From: Salipaludibacillus sp047795645
GTDB lineage: Bacteria; Bacillota; Bacilli; Bacillales; Salisediminibacteriaceae
Reading direction: 5' to 3'
Length of the DNA stretch: 64,000 bases
Assembly (NCBI RefSeq): GCF_047795645.1
Contig: NZ_CP181045.1
Location: 1-64,000, forward strand
This document shows positions 18,377-25,213 of this stretch, one piece after another. The notes under the pieces were generated by a model. It worked only from the letters and a program-made list of their open reading frames with translations. It did no database searches and was not told the origin of the DNA. Both the position numbers and the translations under genes were made by a program. Every line of letters starts with the position of its first letter. Within the stretch, counting starts at the first letter, position 1.

Positions 18377-18787
18377 ATGAGTGGAGACAAGGAAATTGAT
18401 TTATATAATGATAATGGAGATCCTACAATTGAATATTTAGTAGAATTATGTAACACAGCAGGCTATACATTTAGTGTGACTTTAAGTATTAAAGGGTCAA
18501 TAGTAACTGGAAAAATCATAGGTAGAAAACAGTATTTTGAAGAAATGTCTCACTTGTTTGAAAGAGACGGATTGGAAGTTATTGCAGAGGGGTATAAGGA
18601 GTTTTCAAAGGTTTTTGATGCGGAAGAGGATCTTGAAGAAGATATGAAGACTCCTTATCATATCCATTTGAAAGATGCAAAGTATGTTAGTTCAAATGGT
18701 CTTTTTCCACAAAATGGAATGATGTGGAGAGGGAGAATTAAAGAAATTGATGGGTTTTCTCTCGGGAATCTAACTACAAGAAACTAA
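18377..18787 (+). CDS. GvpU-like accessory protein, probable moron
   Basis: This 136-aa protein resembles the gas-vesicle accessory protein GvpU of Bacillus: a SVTLSIKGSIVTGKIIG strand pair, YFEEMSHLF, and a C-terminal HIHLKDAKY...MMWRGRIKEIDGFSLG block. No other gvp gene is present, so a gas-vesicle role is unlikely here. An AT-rich gap with TTGTCG (18313) and TATTAG (18335) lies upstream and a strong terminator downstream, so it may be transcribed alone, perhaps in the lysogen. The family assignment is from memory of the pattern. Confidence 0.6.
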   Translation: MSGDKEIDLYNDNGDPTIEYLVELCNTAGYTFSVTLSIKGSIVTGKIIGRKQYFEEMSHLFERDGLEVIAEGYKEFSKVFDAEEDLEEDMKTPYHIHLKDAKYVSSNGLFPQNGMMWRGRIKEIDGFSLGNLTTRN

Positions 18788-18800
18788 TTAATATTTATGA

Positions 18801-18825
18801 GCTCACCAAAAGTGGGCTTTTTTTT
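18801..18825 (+). terminator. Rho-independent terminator after the GvpU-like gene
   Basis: A six-base stem GCTCAC / GTGGGC (one G-T pair) is followed by eight T. It separates the moron-like gene from the lysis genes. Confidence 0.8.
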
Positions 18826-18849
18826 ATACACAAAAATAGGAGGCTAAGT

Positions 18850-19323
18850 ATGGATATGGTTATTAACTACTCAAAAGTCGCATTAGCAGGAGGGTCTGTT
18901 GTGTTGTCATATTTATTCGGGGAGTGGAGCGTGCTACTAGCAACGCTTATTTTTTTCGTCAGTTTTGATTATGTAAGTGGGGTAACTGCAGCTGCTTATA
19001 AAGGGAAGCTCAATGCTCAAGTGGGTTTTTGGGGAATCCCAAAAAAAATTATGATCTTTGGTCTTGTGGCAATTGCCTATCAGATCGATATGGTTTATAT
19101 GGAATTGATGGGATCAGCAATAGCAATTGGAGATCTTAACGTATCTGTCATGGGCGCAACAATCCTTTATTACTTGTTTAATGAGTTTATTTCGATAACA
19201 GAGAATTTAGGAGAAATGGGAATGAACGTACCTACCCCATTGAAAAAAGCTATAGAAATGTTCCAGTCAAAAAGTTACTACGATGATAGAAATGAAAGAA
19301 AATCTAAAGAAGAGGTGAAGTAA
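18850..19323 (+). CDS. Holin, phage_holin_4 (TcdE/UtxA-like) family
   Basis: A 157-aa membrane protein just upstream of the endolysin. Three to four hydrophobic segments (about 8-25, 28-50, 65-82, 95-112), an FDYVSGVTAAAYKGKLNAQVG loop and a charged C-terminus are typical of this family, which forms the timed membrane lesion at the end of infection. AGGAGGC precedes the ATG. Confidence 0.88.
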   Translation: MDMVINYSKVALAGGSVVLSYLFGEWSVLLATLIFFVSFDYVSGVTAAAYKGKLNAQVGFWGIPKKIMIFGLVAIAYQIDMVYMELMGSAIAIGDLNVSVMGATILYYLFNEFISITENLGEMGMNVPTPLKKAIEMFQSKSYYDDRNERKSKEEVK

Positions 19324-19324
19324 T

Positions 19325-20377
19325 ATGAGTAATATTAAAAAAGTCGTGATGACCAGAACGAATGACACGTTTATCGATCTAAACAGAAGGTCAGAAATTG
19401 CCCGTCAAAACAACGCTGATGTGTTTGTCAGTGTCCACTTAAACGCTTTTAACGGCACAGCAAACGGGGTAGAAACATTTAAGCATAATAACTCTACAGC
19501 GAGCACACCATTAGCGACGAACGTCAACAATGCTATGAGGTCAGAATTAAGCAAATTAAGAAGTGGAACGATCAATAATCGTGGAGTTAAAAGTGCAAAC
19601 TTCTCAGTGTTGCGTAACACATATCAAAGCATGCTATCTATTCTTACTGAGGCTTTGTTTGTTGATTCGTCAGTTGACGCTTCTGTGATTAAGCATAAGG
19701 ATTTTGTTAATACCACAGCGCAAGCTATTGCAGATGGAATTCGTGAAACTATCAAAAGTCGAAAAGATGTTATTGTTTGTATCGATGCTGGTCATGGCGG
19801 TCACGATCCAGGAGCTGTCGGAAATGGTTTAGTAGAAAAAGATATAGCCCTTCAAATCAGTTTGCAATTAAGGGATATTTTACAAGGGAAACGGACAAGC
19901 TCGACGTACACCGATGTGCCCAACACTTTCACTAATCTTTCAACATCACAAAAATATGCTGAGATTGCAAGTGCAACAAATGCTTATAATCTGCAAAATC
20001 TTCTCATTGCAGCAGGCTTTCCACTTCCAAAATTCGGTGCAGATGGTAAGCCAGGAGCTGAGACCTTATCAGCGATTCAATCTTTTCAAAGTACTTACGA
20101 TATTAGCTCTCCATCAGGGAATAATTACGGTCGTTCTGGACCAAAAACAATGGAAAAGCTAAGAAGTATTGTTGAGTATGGCGGAGTTAGAAGAGTGAGT
20201 CGAACAGGATACGCTAAAGGAAATGATGTGAAGGCTATCCAGCGAGTACTAGGTGTGACAGATGACTCCATTTACGGACCTGTAACAGCAAACGCAGTGA
20301 AACGATACCAAACAACAAACGGTTTGCAATCTGATGCGGTTGTTGGTCCTGAAACATGGTCGCATATGTTTGGATAA
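19325..20377 (+). CDS. Endolysin: N-acetylmuramoyl-L-alanine amidase with apparently circularly permuted Amidase_3 domain
   Basis: This 350-aa cell-wall amidase cleaves the bond between MurNAc and the stem peptide. The order of the Amidase_3 pieces is reversed. Residues 5-143 hold what is normally the second part (VVMTRTND, SVHLNA with zinc ligand His38, catalytic Glu109 in LTEALF). Residues 149-187 hold what is normally the start (VCIDAGHGGHDPG with His157, then Glu171 in VEKDIAL). All four active-site residues are present. Two peptidoglycan-binding domains follow (about 205-283 and 290-349). The ATG has GAGGTG upstream and abuts the holin stop, so no upstream half is missing. Confidence 0.9.
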   Translation: MSNIKKVVMTRTNDTFIDLNRRSEIARQNNADVFVSVHLNAFNGTANGVETFKHNNSTASTPLATNVNNAMRSELSKLRSGTINNRGVKSANFSVLRNTYQSMLSILTEALFVDSSVDASVIKHKDFVNTTAQAIADGIRETIKSRKDVIVCIDAGHGGHDPGAVGNGLVEKDIALQISLQLRDILQGKRTSSTYTDVPNTFTNLSTSQKYAEIASATNAYNLQNLLIAAGFPLPKFGADGKPGAETLSAIQSFQSTYDISSPSGNNYGRSGPKTMEKLRSIVEYGGVRRVSRTGYAKGNDVKAIQRVLGVTDDSIYGPVTANAVKRYQTTNGLQSDAVVGPETWSHMFG

Positions 20378-20420
20378 AGCAGGACAAACTATAAATCCTT
20401 CATAATATAGTCATCATGAC

Positions 20421-20451
20421 AAAAAAGAGCAGGGGCGCTATGTCTCTGCTC
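20421..20451 (-). terminator. Terminator for leftward transcription
   Basis: The stem GAGCAG / CTGCTC has its T tract on the reverse strand (AAAAAA at 20421-20426 on plus). It would stop transcripts of the reverse-strand regulator genes before they enter the lysis genes. Confidence 0.7.
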
Positions 20452-20479
20452 AACCATTTAGTTTTATTATTTGTACACG

Positions 20480-20516
20480 AAAAAAGCCGACCCTTTTAAT
20501 ATAGAGTTGGCTTTTT
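20480..20516. terminator. Bidirectional terminator after the endolysin
   Basis: An A-rich and T-rich flanked stem AAAAAGCCGAC / GTTGGCTTTTT (one G-T pair) can end the late operon rightwards and the small regulator gene leftwards. Confidence 0.75.
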
Positions 20517-20576
20517 CTTTTGTGTCTGAACAAGTTGTACTTTCATTATATAATATTTTCACTAAAATGAATTTGT

Positions 20577-20813
20577 CTAATTTGTGAATTTATTAAAGGC
20601 GGAAATAGGCCCGTTTTTATTTATGGCCACATCCTTCGTTTTATCTTTATCCCACCAGATAAGCTTCTGGTCTACGAGACTTTGTAAGACTTCATTTAAT
20701 TCTTTCTCAGTCCTTCCTGATTTGAATAGCAGCTCTTTGTATGTTGTATGCCTGGATTTCGTGTGATTGATGTTCCAGGCGATCCTATATACTTTCCGTT
20801 CTGAATCGTTCAT
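20577..20813 (-). CDS. Small winged-helix-like regulator, 78 aa
   Basis: The ATG at 20813 is preferred to the in-frame GTG at 20822, because that GTG lies in the ribosome site (AGAGGTG). The predicted fold is three helices plus a wing: TTYKELLFKSGRTEKELNEVLQSLVDQKLIWW. It resembles a one-domain MarR/replication-type winged helix. It lies in the rightmost module, transcribed toward the lysis genes. A regulatory role is likely but the target is unknown. Confidence 0.65.
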   Translation of the reverse strand: MNDSERKVYRIAWNINHTKSRHTTYKELLFKSGRTEKELNEVLQSLVDQKLIWWDKDKTKDVAINKNGPISAFNKFTN

Positions 20814-20915
20814 GATTTTCACCTCTTAGCATATTTACCTTGTCCCAAAGCATAGCTATTACTAGCGTAAAGCATAGTATTAGCTTTTAGTTAAGATAAC
20901 CGTCAAGTAGTACCG

Positions 20916-21140
20916 TCAAAGACCCTCTTTTTTGGTCGTATCGCTATGATCGATCACCTCATATAAATCATCTACTTTCACTCCTAGCAGTAGTGCCAGT
21001 TTAAACAGTTTATCGACTCTTGGATATGCCTTTCCATTTCTCCATTTCGAAACTTGTTCCTGAGATACTCCTAATTGCTTTGCAATAAATTTATTCTTCA
21101 GTCCTCTTTCATCTATACATTCTCCAATTCGACTTTTCAT
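20916..21140 (-). CDS. Cro/CI-type HTH repressor, 74 aa
   Basis: An XRE-family helix-turn-helix covers nearly all of the protein: NKFIAKQLGVSQEQVSKWRNG holds helices 2 and 3. The start at 21140 follows AGGTGATAATC. It is divergent from the ribbon-helix-helix/FtsK genes, with about 140 AT-rich bases between them, so it probably controls that module. The gap of 20822-20915 contains the direct repeat AAAGCATAG twice, a possible operator. Confidence 0.8.
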   Translation of the reverse strand: MKSRIGECIDERGLKNKFIAKQLGVSQEQVSKWRNGKAYPRVDKLFKLALLLGVKVDDLYEVIDHSDTTKKEGL

Positions 21141-21282
21141 GATTATCACCTACAATAATTATTCGCCATTTTATTGGACAACCCTTTTATAATTTATAAA
21201 TCAACGTATATTGAACTTTTAGTTATAGGTCAGGCACTACCGCTAATATCATGTATCAATAACCTAAGGAGGAGTTGATCAC

Positions 21283-21546
21283 ATGAGCGTTAACAAGTGG
21301 GTGCGGTCCATCAGTTTTAACAAAACCAACGAAAAAGATATTGCCAGGCTAAAGTTGATCGGGAAGAAATCCTTTTCAAAATTTATTAAGAAGCTATTAG
21401 ATGATGAGATTAAAAGACAAACGATCATACCTTCCGCTACTAGTAAAACCGCTAAACCGCCACAGCAGAAAAGGATAGTGCCGCCTAATAAGCAGAGACC
21501 GGTAAGACCGCAAATCCAAAACAATCCGATGCTAAGGAGGAATTAA
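21283..21546 (+). CDS. Ribbon-helix-helix DNA-binding protein, 87 aa
   Basis: Residues 5-46 fit a ribbon-helix-helix: a strand VRSISFNK, helix EKDIARLKLIG and helix SFSKFIKKLLDDEIKR. A basic, Pro-rich tail (PPQQKRIVPPNKQRP) follows. The ribosome site AAGGAGGAG is excellent. Such proteins act as relaxosome or partition accessory factors and autorepressors in plasmids. The ATPase gene follows after two bases, which supports a DNA-handling role. Confidence 0.65.
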   Translation: MSVNKWVRSISFNKTNEKDIARLKLIGKKSFSKFIKKLLDDEIKRQTIIPSATSKTAKPPQQKRIVPPNKQRPVRPQIQNNPMLRRN

Positions 21547-21548
21547 AC

Positions 21549-22748
21549 ATGTTAATCGAAGCGCTGATAGGAGGCGCGATTTGGGGCAGTGCAGAAATGT
21601 TAAAGCGTGGCCAAGGAAGTAGCGGCAAGCTTGACCGTATCTTTCGTAAATGTGGCCTGTACGTAAAATACGATAAAAAAGAAGATATACCTAAATTGAT
21701 TCGATCAAATAAAAAAGACACGTATACAGAGTACATTTACCGTATTCCTGAAGGATTAGGATTTAAAGATTTTGAAAATAAGCGTGAAGTCATCGAGAAT
21801 GGATTGAACAGCAACAGTGAGCAAATAAGCTTGTCAGACTTAAAAGGATTCGATATTACAGGTGATTACAAGAAACAGATAAAAGACATTAAGAAAAGGA
21901 AAAACAGTCAAAAAGAGGTTGTTATGACATTTGATAAAGTGCTGAAGGTGAAGGTATTTCATGCGCCTTTAACCGATCATTTAGATTACGAAAACAATTG
22001 CCAAGCTTGGAATGTTCCTTTAGGCGTAACTCGTACTAATCCCATTAAACATGACTTTGACAAGATTATGCACATGGTTGTCGCTGGAACAACTCAATAC
22101 GGTAAGTCAATATTTCTTAAAAATGTGATTACAACCTTACTAGCTAATCAGACTAAGAACGTATCGTTTACGCTCATCGATTTAAAAGGAGGATTAACCT
22201 TTAATCGTTTTAAACATTGTAAGCAAGTTGAGAATCTAACCAGTGATGCAGAAGATTCACTGAAAGCTTTGGGAGTGATCAACACTCAGATGGATCAAGT
22301 CATGAATCACTTCAAGGTTAACAATTTTGAAAATGTACGAGAGGCTAAAATTAAAAACAGACATTTTGTGATTATCGATGAGGGAGCAGAGCTTGCGCCA
22401 GGAATTGAAAAGGATAAGGAATTAAGAGAGATCAAGAACCGATGTGAATTCATTTTGTCTCGTATCGCACGCATAGGTGGAGCCCTTGGTTATCGTTTAA
22501 TCTATGCCACACAGACCCCTTACAGTGAAGTGTTAAATCATAATATTAAACAAAATTGTGATGCGAAATTGTGTTTTAAGTTGCAAACAGATAAGGCGAG
22601 TGAAGTTGTACTAGGTGAGGGTATTACAGATGCCCACCACTTACCATTTATCAAAGGCCGTGCCGTTTATCTGATTGATCGAAAGTATATTGTTCAGACT
22701 CCGATGATCGAGAATGATTATATAGAGGGAGTGATAGAGGATGTTTAA
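21549..22748 (+). CDS. FtsK/SpoIIIE-like DNA translocase
   Basis: This 399-aa P-loop ATPase has Walker A GTTQYGKS at about 180-187 and Walker B FVIIDE at about 273-278, with LIDLKGGLTF between, which is typical of FtsK/TcpA-type pumps. There is no N-terminal membrane bundle and no gamma domain, so it is shorter than chromosomal FtsK and more like the translocases of ICEs, plasmids and Wbeta-like Bacillus phages. It overlaps the next gene. It probably moves or couples element DNA; the substrate is unknown. Confidence 0.85.
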   Translation: MLIEALIGGAIWGSAEMLKRGQGSSGKLDRIFRKCGLYVKYDKKEDIPKLIRSNKKDTYTEYIYRIPEGLGFKDFENKREVIENGLNSNSEQISLSDLKGFDITGDYKKQIKDIKKRKNSQKEVVMTFDKVLKVKVFHAPLTDHLDYENNCQAWNVPLGVTRTNPIKHDFDKIMHMVVAGTTQYGKSIFLKNVITTLLANQTKNVSFTLIDLKGGLTFNRFKHCKQVENLTSDAEDSLKALGVINTQMDQVMNHFKVNNFENVREAKIKNRHFVIIDEGAELAPGIEKDKELREIKNRCEFILSRIARIGGALGYRLIYATQTPYSEVLNHNIKQNCDAKLCFKLQTDKASEVVLGEGITDAHHLPFIKGRAVYLIDRKYIVQTPMIENDYIEGVIEDV

Positions 22749-23244
22749 CAAAGTGCAGTCGGTGGGTAGTATATCAGACTTTTTGGGCAATCAAAAAGGA
22801 GTTAAAAGAGAAATAAAGAGATTTAATAAAAAAGCAGCTGCCTACAACCTACAAGCATCTCTCACTACGCTTGTAACTGGAGCAACTGCGATAAGTATTT
22901 CTAATAAATTGTTCACTAGCCATGTTTATGCAGGTGGCCTTGAAGCCATTCCTGTTGTTACGGGACCAGGAACGGAATACATCAAAGGAGAGGCAAAGGA
23001 AAAAATCATTGAAGCATTCGCCCCTCTTGTAGATATGATCCAAGCGTTATCCTATCCCATTGCGCTCGTCATGTTGACCGGTGGCGCACTGTTTTATATG
23101 ATAAATCAAAAGGATAAGGGCTTAGGGTTGATACAAAACGCATCGATCGGGTATATCTTAGTGCAGCTCATGCCATTGTTGATGGATCTCTTGGTCGGAG
23201 TTGGAGAGACAGTCGCCATGGCAGCACCTGCTGTTTTAATTTAA
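22741..23244 (+). CDS. VirB2/TrbC-like membrane protein, 167 aa
   Basis: A first hydrophobic segment (about 40-58) ends in a signal-peptidase-like HVYAGG at 61-66. Two further spans (about 103-121 and 134-152) are separated by a basic loop (NQKDKG). Signal plus two spans is the layout of VirB2/TrbC pilins. It is the last prophage gene before comGA and overlaps the FtsK-like gene, suggesting a joint membrane-DNA function. A holin-like role is an alternative. I do not recognise a specific family. Confidence 0.5.
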   Translation: MFNKVQSVGSISDFLGNQKGVKREIKRFNKKAAAYNLQASLTTLVTGATAISISNKLFTSHVYAGGLEAIPVVTGPGTEYIKGEAKEKIIEAFAPLVDMIQALSYPIALVMLTGGALFYMINQKDKGLGLIQNASIGYILVQLMPLLMDLLVGVGETVAMAAPAVLI

Positions 23245-23275
23245 TTGTTTCTTTGTATGTGCCTATTATACATAC
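23245..23275. other. Probable right attachment junction (attR) of prophage 1 in comGA
   Basis: Phage coding ends at 23244. From about 23271 (ACAGGGCAT) the frame encodes T-G-H-L-V of ComGA in mid-protein, with no start codon of its own. The crossover must lie in this short stretch. The shared core cannot be defined without the left junction. Confidence 0.7.
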
Positions 23276-23651
23276 AGGGCATTTAGTCTTGACGACATTA
23301 CACAGTAGTTCTACAAAGGGAGCATTAAAAAGGTTGTATGACCTAGGGGTTCCACAAGCTGATCTTAAAGAAGTAGTTCAAGGTATTGTTGCGCAGAAAT
23401 TGGTTGAGATCGTTTGTCCGTTTTGTGGAGAGAATTGTAAGCTTCACTGCCGTATGCGAAGGGGAAGAAGGCGAGGGGCAATTTATGAAATATTGGTTGG
23501 CGATGACTTGCACCAATGTCTTGGAAAGATAGATGAATTGAGCGAATTTTCTTTCCCGGAAAAAACAATCGATGATTGGTTGAATAAAGCGTTAGCTCTC
23601 GGCTTCATTTCAATGAAAGAGTGGAAAAGGTTAGGTAAAGGAGGTTATTAA
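23271..23651 (+). pseudogene. comGA: comGA, 3' fragment (competence traffic ATPase)
   Basis: The fragment encodes about 126 C-terminal residues of ComGA, normally about 350 aa: TGHLVLTTLHSS, LVEIVCPFCGENC with the cysteine cluster, and RRGAIYEILVGDDLHQC. The Walker A and B boxes and the N-terminal domain are missing because prophage 1 is inserted. The 5' part should lie beyond the left end of the prophage. The TTG or GTG codons just upstream are phage-side and would not give an ATPase. comGB follows four bases after the stop. Confidence 0.9.
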
Positions 23652-23654
23652 TGA

Positions 23655-24678
23655 ATGAATCGTATATTTAATACTGATAGCCAACGCAGTGATTTTTTGT
23701 TTCAATTGTCATCGTTGTTAGGGGAAGGTTATTCCTTTTCGGAAGCAATCCAATTGTATTTAGAATTTACAGATGGAAAAAGAAAGAAATGGGTGTATTC
23801 GATCTACGTAGAAATGCAAGAAGGTGAATCTTTTTCTGAGCAATTAATTTCAGGAGGCTTTTCTAAAGAATTGATTAGCTATTTAATATTTGTAGAACGC
23901 TATGGAGATTTTCAAAATGGGCTCATGCAAGCATCTATTATCCTTAGAAATCGAGATGAATTGAAAAAGAAGATAAAAAAGATCCTTCACTATCCTGTAT
24001 TTTTGCTAGTCGGACTAATTGTCATAGGTACCGTTATGGCTGAAGGAGTATTGCCTCAATTTGAGCAATTTTTCGATGCGATGGGACAAGATTTACCTTG
24101 GATATCTCGATGGATGTTAGCATTCGCTACTTGGTTTCAATTGCCTATCTTAATAACTTTTGTTTTAATTTTTTTAGGAATTGCTTTTTTTTTTCAAGCG
24201 AAAGCCTATTTTTGAACAAGTGAATGTCTTAATTAAAATCCCCTTGATAAGAAATTATCTTAAACATCTCCTGACGTATTACTTCACATCGCAACTTGCA
24301 CCTTTACTAAAAAATGGCCTTTCCTTATATGATACGTTAAAAATGATCGAAAAAGATTCGTTACTCACTTTTTTTCAATTCGATGCTAAAGACCTTTCTT
24401 ATGGTTTAAGAGAAGGTGATGCCTTCGCTGATTTGATAAAAAAGCGGAATTATTACTTACCTCAGTTATCGTCGATCATCTTGTTAGGAGAAAGAAAAGG
24501 GAATCTAGGTGCGGAATTAGACAGGTTCTCAAATTATTTATTTCAGCAAATGTACGAGAAGGTTTATCGCAACATTCAACTGTTTCAACCTGTTTTTCTT
24601 TGTTTGATTGGTGTTTTTATCCTCGTGTTATTTTTATCAATGATGATGCCGGTTTTTTCAATGCTAGATGGTTGGTAA
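23655..24678 (+). pseudogene. comGB: comGB with frameshift in a T10 tract (pseudopilus platform protein)
   Basis: ComGB is the polytopic membrane platform of the competence pseudopilus (GspF family). Codons 1-187 read normally to TGA 24213-24215. The rest continues one frame over from about 24181 to 24678. The break is at ten T (24185-24194). With nine T the reading becomes AFFFKRKPIFEQV and the protein is a normal 340 aa with two GspF repeats. No other damage is seen, so this could be a recent slip, a phase-variable state, a sequencing error, or a gene read by slippage. Confidence 0.88.
24185..24194 (+). repeat. T10 homopolymer inside comGB
   Basis: Ten consecutive T fall in a membrane-segment codon run. 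Loss of one T, or slippage by one during transcription, restores the comGB frame exactly. Tracts of this length are known to be prone to both replication and transcription slippage. Confidence 0.9.
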
Positions 24679-24725
24679 TAACCATCTTCACAACTGATAA
24701 AGGGCCCTAAATTAACAGACTTATA

Positions 24726-24881
24726 TTAACTACGACAAGTTTTCTTCTTTGATAATTCATCCGCCTCGCGTTTACTTAACCATGAAATAAACTCAAGTTC
24801 TTTGTGGTCTAACATTCTTCCTAGTACAAGACTAATCTCTTTTTTTCGGGCTTTTGTTAAGTGCTGTAACAATAGTGTCAA
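24726..24881 (-). CDS. Possible 51-aa charged protein in the comGB-prepilin gap
   Basis: A reverse-strand frame with GGAGG eight bases before a TTG start encodes a helical peptide (ARKKEISLVLGRMLDHKELEFISWLSKREADEL). Normally comGC follows comGB within a few bases, so this about 440-base gap is itself unusual. The remainder of the gap (24882-25119) is AT-rich with no other convincing gene. I do not recognise the peptide. Confidence 0.45.
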   Translation of the reverse strand: MTLLLQHLTKARKKEISLVLGRMLDHKELEFISWLSKREADELSKKKTCRS

Positions 24882-25119
24882 AAGAATGCCCTCCCAAATT
24901 AAATTTCATAACTGCTTCATATTATGCTCTCTATCATGAATTATAAAGGAAGCGGTAAAAAATTAACAGAAAATTTAATAATTAAAGGTTTATACAATAT
25001 ATTGGCTTAAAAATAAGTAGAGAAATCTCAAACTTATCTCCTTTCGTTCACCGGAAGAATAGACAAGTATCGTTGTGTTTGGCACGACGGGTCTCAATAA
25101 ATCCAAGGAGTGGATGGTA

Positions 25120-25197
25120 ATGATAAATTTACGTAATATTATAAACTGTAATAAGGGCTTTACATTAATTGAAATGATGAAGGGGGAAAACATATGA
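25120..25197 (+). pseudogene. ComG prepilin gene (probably comGC), 5' fragment
   Basis: AAGGAG precedes an ATG whose product starts with a short leader and NKGFTLIEMM, the type IV prepilin processing site (cleavage after Gly) with the conserved Glu at +5. The hydrophobic helix that should follow is replaced by KGENI and a stop, exactly where prophage 2 begins. Position after comGB favours comGC. comGD is an alternative if comGC was lost. Confidence 0.85.
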
Positions 25198-25213
25198 ACT
25201 TAGGATTTCCCCC
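25160..25213. other. Probable left attachment junction (attL) of prophage 2
   Basis: Prepilin coding breaks after ATTGAAATGATGAA and the integrase stop codon is at 25200-25202. An eight-base inverted repeat GGGGGAAA (25182-25189) / TTTCCCCC (25206-25213) spans the junction. It may belong to the phage attachment arm or act as a terminator for the integrase gene. The exact crossover needs attR. Confidence 0.65.

Larger units (their letters stand above)
1..23270 (+). mobile_element. Prophage 1, right-hand part (siphovirus)
   Basis: A continuous block of plus-strand head, tail and lysis genes is followed by a small accessory module, and it ends where comGA coding sequence resumes in mid-gene. 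The left end, with integrase, lysogeny and replication genes and terminase, is outside the window. The right boundary is placed by where recognisable ComGA sequence (TGHLVLTTLH) restarts, so it is good to about 20 bases only. Head genes are SPP1-like and the tail is of the long non-contractile type with a TP901-type tape measure. Confidence 0.9.

Noticed and set aside
23253..23651. A complete 132-aa gene starting at TTG 23253
   Set aside because: The product begins in the middle of ComGA with no ribosome site; the first codons are phage-side sequence, so it is a truncated comGA.
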